This document shows positions 60,300 through 64,000 of a stretch of DNA of 64,000 nt, piece by piece; position 1 is the first letter of the stretch; each line of letters begins with the position of its first letter. Source of the stretch: Hanstruepera marina. Lineage in GTDB: Bacteria > Bacteroidota > Bacteroidia > Flavobacteriales > Flavobacteriaceae. A program made the position numbers and the translations under genes. The stretch lies in NCBI RefSeq assembly GCF_019880635.1, contig NZ_JAINVX010000001.1:806001-870000 (forward strand), written 5' to 3'. The notes below the pieces were generated by a model. The model was not told the origin of the DNA. It saw only the letters and a list, made by a program, of their open reading frames with translations, and did no database searches.

Positions 60300-61316
60300 T
60301 TATTTATTCGATAAAAGTGACATTTTTATCGATAAATTGCAAATTAAATCAATAATTCTTTGTGAATAGCCCGTTTCGTTATCGTACCAACCAATAATTT
60401 TTACCATATTTCCAATAACTGAAGTCATTTGCGAATCGAAAATGCAAGAATGTGGATTTCCCACTATATCTATTGAAACTATAGGGTCTTCAGTGTAGGC
60501 AAGAATATTTTTTAAATAGCCTTCTGATGCGTCTTTAAAGGCATTATTGATATGCTCAATTGTTGTTGCCCTTTCAACATTAAAGGTAATATCGGTTAAG
60601 GATCCATTGGCTACAGGAACACGAATACCACATCCGCCAATAACATTTGATAAATTTGGGAATATTTTAGTTAGGGCTTTTGCAGCTCCTGTTGTAGTAG
60701 GCACGATGGATTGACCTGCTGCTCTTGCTCGACGTAAATCCCGATGAGGCTGGTCATGTAAACTTTGGTCTGTAGTATAGGAATGTACTGTGGTAATATA
60801 TGCTTGTTTTACACCACAAAGTTTATTTATAATATCAATCATAGGGGCAGCATTATTGGTCGTGCACGATGCATTTGATAGTATAAGTTCCTCACCTGTA
60901 ATGTTATTGTCATTAATGCCTAATACTATTGTTTTTATAGAATCGTCAATAGGAGGAACACTTAAAATTACTTTAGAAGCACCATTTTTTATGTGATTCT
61001 GAAGTGTTTCTGTTGTTTTAAATTTTCCTGTACATTCAATAACAAAATCAACATCATGAGTTTTCCAGTTAATATCTTTAGGGTGATTGTGATGCGAAAA
61101 TGAAATTGATCTATTGTCAACAATAATATGAGATTGATCGTGAGATATACTGCCGGCGAAAATACCATGAATACTATCGTACTTTAACAAATGGCTTAAA
61201 GTTTTGGTATCTGCCAAATCGTTAACCGCTACAACTTGAATGTCTAGATTTTTGTCGAGTAGTCTAAAAATACGCCTACCAATTCGACCAAATCCATTAA
61301 TGCCAACGCGTACCAT
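60300..61316 (-). CDS. Type I glyceraldehyde-3-phosphate dehydrogenase
   Basis: 338 residues. NAD(P) motif VGINGFGRIGRRIFRLL at the N-terminus, catalytic Cys in LSNASCTTNNAAP, catalytic His in TTVHSYTTDQ, and RRARAAGQSIVPTTTGAAKA. The residues after the catalytic motif (NNAAP) differ from the usual NCLAP of the main glycolytic enzyme, so this may be a second isoform. It overlaps the lipA stop by one base, giving a lipA-gap unit, an uncommon pairing. Confidence 0.92.
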   Translation of the reverse strand: MVRVGINGFGRIGRRIFRLLDKNLDIQVVAVNDLADTKTLSHLLKYDSIHGIFAGSISHDQSHIIVDNRSISFSHHNHPKDINWKTHDVDFVIECTGKFKTTETLQNHIKNGASKVILSVPPIDDSIKTIVLGINDNNITGEELILSNASCTTNNAAPMIDIINKLCGVKQAYITTVHSYTTDQSLHDQPHRDLRRARAAGQSIVPTTTGAAKALTKIFPNLSNVIGGCGIRVPVANGSLTDITFNVERATTIEHINNAFKDASEGYLKNILAYTEDPIVSIDIVGNPHSCIFDSQMTSVIGNMVKIIGWYDNETGYSQRIIDLICNLSIKMSLLSNK

Positions 61317-62194
61317 TAATTAATGTGTTTTTGTGCTTTGTAAGATGATCGTACTAAAGCACTACTTTCTACATGCCTGAAACCTAAATCTAAGCCAATT
61401 TGTTTGTATTCTTCAAACTCATCAGGCATAATAAAGCGTTTTACGGGTAAGTGTTTTTTACTAGGTTGAAGATATTGTCCTATAGTAACCACGTCCACAT
61501 TGTTATCTTTAAGATCGTGAAGCGTAGCGATAACTTCTTCCCGTGTTTCACCTAAGCCAAGCATAATACCAGATTTGGTACGCCTTTGGCCTTGTTGTTT
61601 TAAATAGTTTAAAACACTTAGACTTCTATCATATTTAGCTTGAATACGAACTTCGCGTGTTAAGCGCCTAACGGTTTCTATATTGTGCGAAACAACTTCT
61701 GGGGCAACATTAATTATTCGGTCTATATGGCGTTCTATGCCCTGAAAATCAGGTATGAGTGTTTCTAAAGTAGTTTCAGGGTTCATTCTGCGAACAGCTT
61801 TTACGGTCTCTGCCCACATTATGCTTCCCATGTCTTTAAGGTCGTCTCGATCAACGCTAGTTAATACAGCATGTTTGATTTTCATGATTTTTATAGAACG
61901 CGCAACCTTTTCTGGCTCATCCCAATCAACCGTTTCTGGTCTACCTGTTTTTACACCACAAAAACCACAAGATCGAGTGCATATATTGCCTAATATCATA
62001 AACGTGGCTGTGCCTTCTCCCCAGCATTCTCCCATATTCGGACAGCTTCCAGATGTGCATATGGTATTAAGCTTGTATTTGTCTACTAAACCACGTAATT
62101 CAGTATATTTTTTACCAGTTGGTAGTTTTACGCGCAACCATTTGGGTTTTGGTGCGCGACCTGGTAATATATTAGAGTCTACTTCTGTTTTCAT
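61316..62194 (-). CDS. lipA: Lipoyl synthase
   Basis: 292 residues. Radical SAM enzyme inserting sulfur into octanoyl chains to make lipoate. Auxiliary cluster C46, C51, C57 ([12 protein letters not shown]) and radical SAM cluster C72, C76, C79 (CTRSCGFC), plus the C-terminal RSSYKA serine ligand of the auxiliary cluster. lipB is not adjacent. TATCTTTG box at 62214-62221. Confidence 0.97.
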   Translation of the reverse strand: MKTEVDSNILPGRAPKPKWLRVKLPTGKKYTELRGLVDKYKLNTICTSGSCPNMGECWGEGTATFMILGNICTRSCGFCGVKTGRPETVDWDEPEKVARSIKIMKIKHAVLTSVDRDDLKDMGSIMWAETVKAVRRMNPETTLETLIPDFQGIERHIDRIINVAPEVVSHNIETVRRLTREVRIQAKYDRSLSVLNYLKQQGQRRTKSGIMLGLGETREEVIATLHDLKDNNVDVVTIGQYLQPSKKHLPVKRFIMPDEFEEYKQIGLDLGFRHVESSALVRSSYKAQKHIN

Positions 62195-62213
62195 TCGCTC
62201 TTAATTTGCCATG

Positions 62214-62221
62214 CAAAGATA
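62214..62221 (-). promoter_or_regulatory. -7 box for lipA-gap
   Basis: TATCTTTG followed by CA on the minus strand, 20 bases before the lipA ATG; full TANNTTTG match. Confidence 0.5.
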
Positions 62222-62257
62222 CAAAGTTAAGTTGTAATGTATTGTTAGAAGACCAAT

Positions 62258-62995
62258 TTATGGGATAATCTTGAAGATATGTTTTTTAGCAATTTTAAAT
62301 TTATTATCTATGTGTTTTTTACCTTCTCTATATTCTGATCCCCATTCATTAATAATATTTATTTTGCTTAATCTATTTGTATATTTTAAATGTTTACGAT
62401 ATAAATATTTTTTGCTTAAATACTTAAAATGGAGAAGTTTGAATTCAATTAAAATATCTTCTGCCCTTTTATCATAGAAATCAGGCAAACAAGTATGGGC
62501 GCCATAATCATAATTAATATTTTTAACCTTTTTTGGATTAAAAATTACTGACTTATCAAAACGATAGCTTCTTATGCCGTATTTAACTTGATCTAATAAA
62601 GATACGTTATAGTTTTTTGGGAATTTTTTAGAAAACATTTCATAGCCAATAACGCTGCCTATAGCGGGTCTATATTTATCTAATAAGTTTAATTTGCTTT
62701 CTAAATCTTCAGCATATAGAAATTCATCCATGTCACAAACTATAACATAATCAGCATCACTATCTTTCCAACAATTATTTTTTAGTTCTGTTTGAGTGTC
62801 TTCTCTAAATGAGTTTTCAATTCCAAAATTTTCAATTTTAACATTAGGATATTCATTTTGTACTATTTCAATTGAATTGTCACTACTGTTATTGTTCAAA
62901 ATTGTTATTTCAGAACAAAATTTAGAATAGTAATTTAGGGTATGCCTAATCATTAATGATTCATTATAGCATAAAATGAAAGCACTTATTTTCAT
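62258..62995 (-). CDS. Family 2-type glycosyltransferase
   Basis: 245 residues, GT-A fold of the Glyco_tranf_2_4 group: SAFILCYNESLMIRHTLNYY at the start, ILNNNSSDNSIEIV and the metal-binding DxD as VCDMDEFLYAED, then basic, aromatic-rich C-terminal half (KYLSKKYLYRKHLKYTNR). Donor and acceptor are unknown; likely surface polysaccharide or glycan. Ten bases downstream of the sigma factor gene. Confidence 0.85.
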   Translation of the reverse strand: MKISAFILCYNESLMIRHTLNYYSKFCSEITILNNNSSDNSIEIVQNEYPNVKIENFGIENSFREDTQTELKNNCWKDSDADYVIVCDMDEFLYAEDLESKLNLLDKYRPAIGSVIGYEMFSKKFPKNYNVSLLDQVKYGIRSYRFDKSVIFNPKKVKNINYDYGAHTCLPDFYDKRAEDILIEFKLLHFKYLSKKYLYRKHLKYTNRLSKINIINEWGSEYREGKKHIDNKFKIAKKHIFKIIP

Positions 62996-63004
62996 GATAT
63001 ACTA

Positions 63005-63553
63005 TTATTTTTTCTGAATGATTTCCGCCAATAATTTTTTAGCCCGTAATAACTTAACTTTTACATTGGTCATAGGTTCGTCCAGTTGCTCGGCAATCTC
63101 TTTATAACTTAATTCTTGAAAGTACCTTAAGTTAATGACTTCTTGATAGTGTGGCTTGAGTTTTTTTATGTCTCGTAATAGTTTGGCTAGGTTTTGGTCG
63201 GTTATTAGTTTGTCTTCAGGAGAAGGAGAATCATCAACAACATCAAAGTAATCTTCGTCGTCTGTACTGCTTAATTTTTTGGAAAATGTGTTTTTTTCTT
63301 TTCTTACTAAATCAATATGTATATTTTTTGAAATAGTAATTAGCCAAGTTTTAAATTTGTAGTCGCTGTTATAGCTGTCAATTTTATCAAAAGCTTTAGA
63401 AAAGGCTTGTATGGTTATGTCCTCGGCATCGTTTTCATTTCCAATGCGCTTTAATTGAAAGCCGTAAACATCATCCCAAAAGGTTTCAACCAAATAATTA
63501 AAGGCTTTTTGATTGTTTAGCTTGGCTTGTTTTATAGCTTCTTCTATTTCCAA
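63005..63553 (-). CDS. ECF-type RNA polymerase sigma factor
   Basis: 182 residues. Sigma region 2 (FNYLVETFWDDVYGFQLKRI; DAEDITIQAFSKAFDKID) and region 4 (INLRYFQELSYKEIAEQLDE, helix-turn-helix) joined by an acidic linker (STDDEDYFDVVDDSPSPEDK). No anti-sigma gene is visible next to it. Its start overlaps the end of the upstream glycosyltransferase gene by 10 bases. Confidence 0.93.
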   Translation of the reverse strand: MEIEEAIKQAKLNNQKAFNYLVETFWDDVYGFQLKRIGNENDAEDITIQAFSKAFDKIDSYNSDYKFKTWLITISKNIHIDLVRKEKNTFSKKLSSTDDEDYFDVVDDSPSPEDKLITDQNLAKLLRDIKKLKPHYQEVINLRYFQELSYKEIAEQLDEPMTNVKVKLLRAKKLLAEIIQKK

Positions 63554-64000
63554 TGTTTGGGTTTTGAGATAAGATTGGATATAAATATAGACAATTGAAC
63601 TGCAATTAAAAAAAGCTCCAAAAAAGGAACAAAGGGAATAATATCTTGCTCATTAAGTTTTTGGGTTGCTTTAAAATAGGTAATAGTCTGCATTACAAGT
63701 CGTAGAGCTATTAACCCTAAAACTAATTTCCACTGAAATTGAAAAATTAAAAGTAAAAGAGCCAAAGTGACAAACAAGAATTGAGATATGAAATAGAGCC
63801 CGAGTAGAAACTTGTGCGTAGATTTATAGTGACTAGCTGTAGTTATGTGGCGCTTTTTTTGTGTCAACCAAGACGAAAGAGTTTTTTTTGGTAAAGATTC
63901 AGTAAAACTATTATGTTTCAAGCATATGGTTGCGTTATTGAAATTGGCAACTTGGTTGACAAACAAATCATCGTCCCCAGAGCGAATATGCATGTGCTGC
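63544..64000 (-). CDS. Glycosyltransferase family 2 protein, C-terminal part (5' end outside window)
   Basis: Open frame running off the right edge; 151 C-terminal residues are visible and the N-terminus is missing. HIRSGDDDLFVNQVA is the G-D-D-D acceptor-site block and WLTQKKRHITTASHYK the QxxRH (Q/RxxRW-like) motif of processive or membrane GT2 enzymes. Three hydrophobic helices follow (LGLYFISQFLFVTLALLLLIF; LVLGLIALRLVMQ; FLELFLIAVQLSIFISNLI). Overlaps the sigma factor gene by 10 bases. Confidence 0.82.
   Translation of the reverse strand, partial: QHMHIRSGDDDLFVNQVANFNNATICLKHNSFTESLPKKTLSSWLTQKKRHITTASHYKSTHKFLLGLYFISQFLFVTLALLLLIFQFQWKLVLGLIALRLVMQTITYFKATQKLNEQDIIPFVPFLELFLIAVQLSIFISNLISKPKHWK

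Noticed and set aside
1-64000. CRISPR arrays, tRNA or rRNA genes, insertion sequences, att sites
   Set aside because: No regularly spaced repeats, cloverleaf sequences, rRNA motifs, transposase or integrase genes were seen on either strand.

Overview
The window is an AT-rich chromosomal segment from a member of the Bacteroidota, most likely family Flavobacteriaceae. Evidence includes type IX secretion parts (a PorT-like barrel, a Plug-type protein, a cargo protein with a C-terminal sorting domain), TANNTTTG-type -7 promoter boxes, few Shine-Dalgarno sites, a complete Na+-NQR operon with apbE, and several families common in flavobacteria (DUF6090, DUF6702, TamL). I see no tRNA, rRNA, CRISPR array, prophage, integrase or transposase. 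No gene-free stretch exceeds 300 bases; the longest (33477-33737) shows only the gpmI promoter box.

Layout. 1-6.1 kb: tamL (cut by the left edge), an SpoU/TrmH rRNA methyltransferase, a porT-like gene, ubiE and the trkA-trkH potassium uptake pair. 6.1-17.1 kb: two small membrane proteins, an aminotransferase, a fatty acid desaturase, rsmG, a secreted lipase-like protein, pruA, an NRDE-family protein coupled to a possible permuted papain-fold protein, apaG and the T9SS Plug protein. 17.2-28.5 kb: nqrABCDEF and apbE, separated by an opposing block of two small conserved proteins and four tandem DUF6090 genes. 28.5-34.2 kb: housekeeping genes (methyltransferase, map, CoA transferase, HAD hydrolase, gpmI, ankyrin protein). 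34.2-41.6 kb: a double-GNAT protein, pepE, three tandem carboxypeptidase-regulatory-like paralogues, a DUF6702 protein, an M1 peptidase and tatA.

42.3-51.4 kb is a minus-strand cluster for kynurenine breakdown through the aminomuconate branch: kynU, kmo, RidA-type deaminase, aldehyde dehydrogenase, 3-hydroxyanthranilate dioxygenase and ACMSD. It also contains an SDR, an O-methyltransferase, a secreted unknown and a fifth DUF6090 gene. 51.4-64 kb holds a mixed Fe-S protein, unknowns, lipoprotein MsrA, a zinc-ribbon-family protein that has lost its cysteines, Nif3, lpxK, a TPR hybrid histidine kinase, a GAPDH-lipA pair and a GT2-sigma factor-GT2 group cut by the right edge.

The clearest functional groups are Na+-dependent respiration (NQR plus its flavin transferase), tryptophan/kynurenine catabolism, and outer-membrane and type IX secretion biogenesis. 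The least explained elements are the DUF6090 family, the triplicated 36-38 kb proteins, the NRDE partner at 14.3 kb and REP/MITE-like intergenic repeats around the kynurenine genes and msrA.
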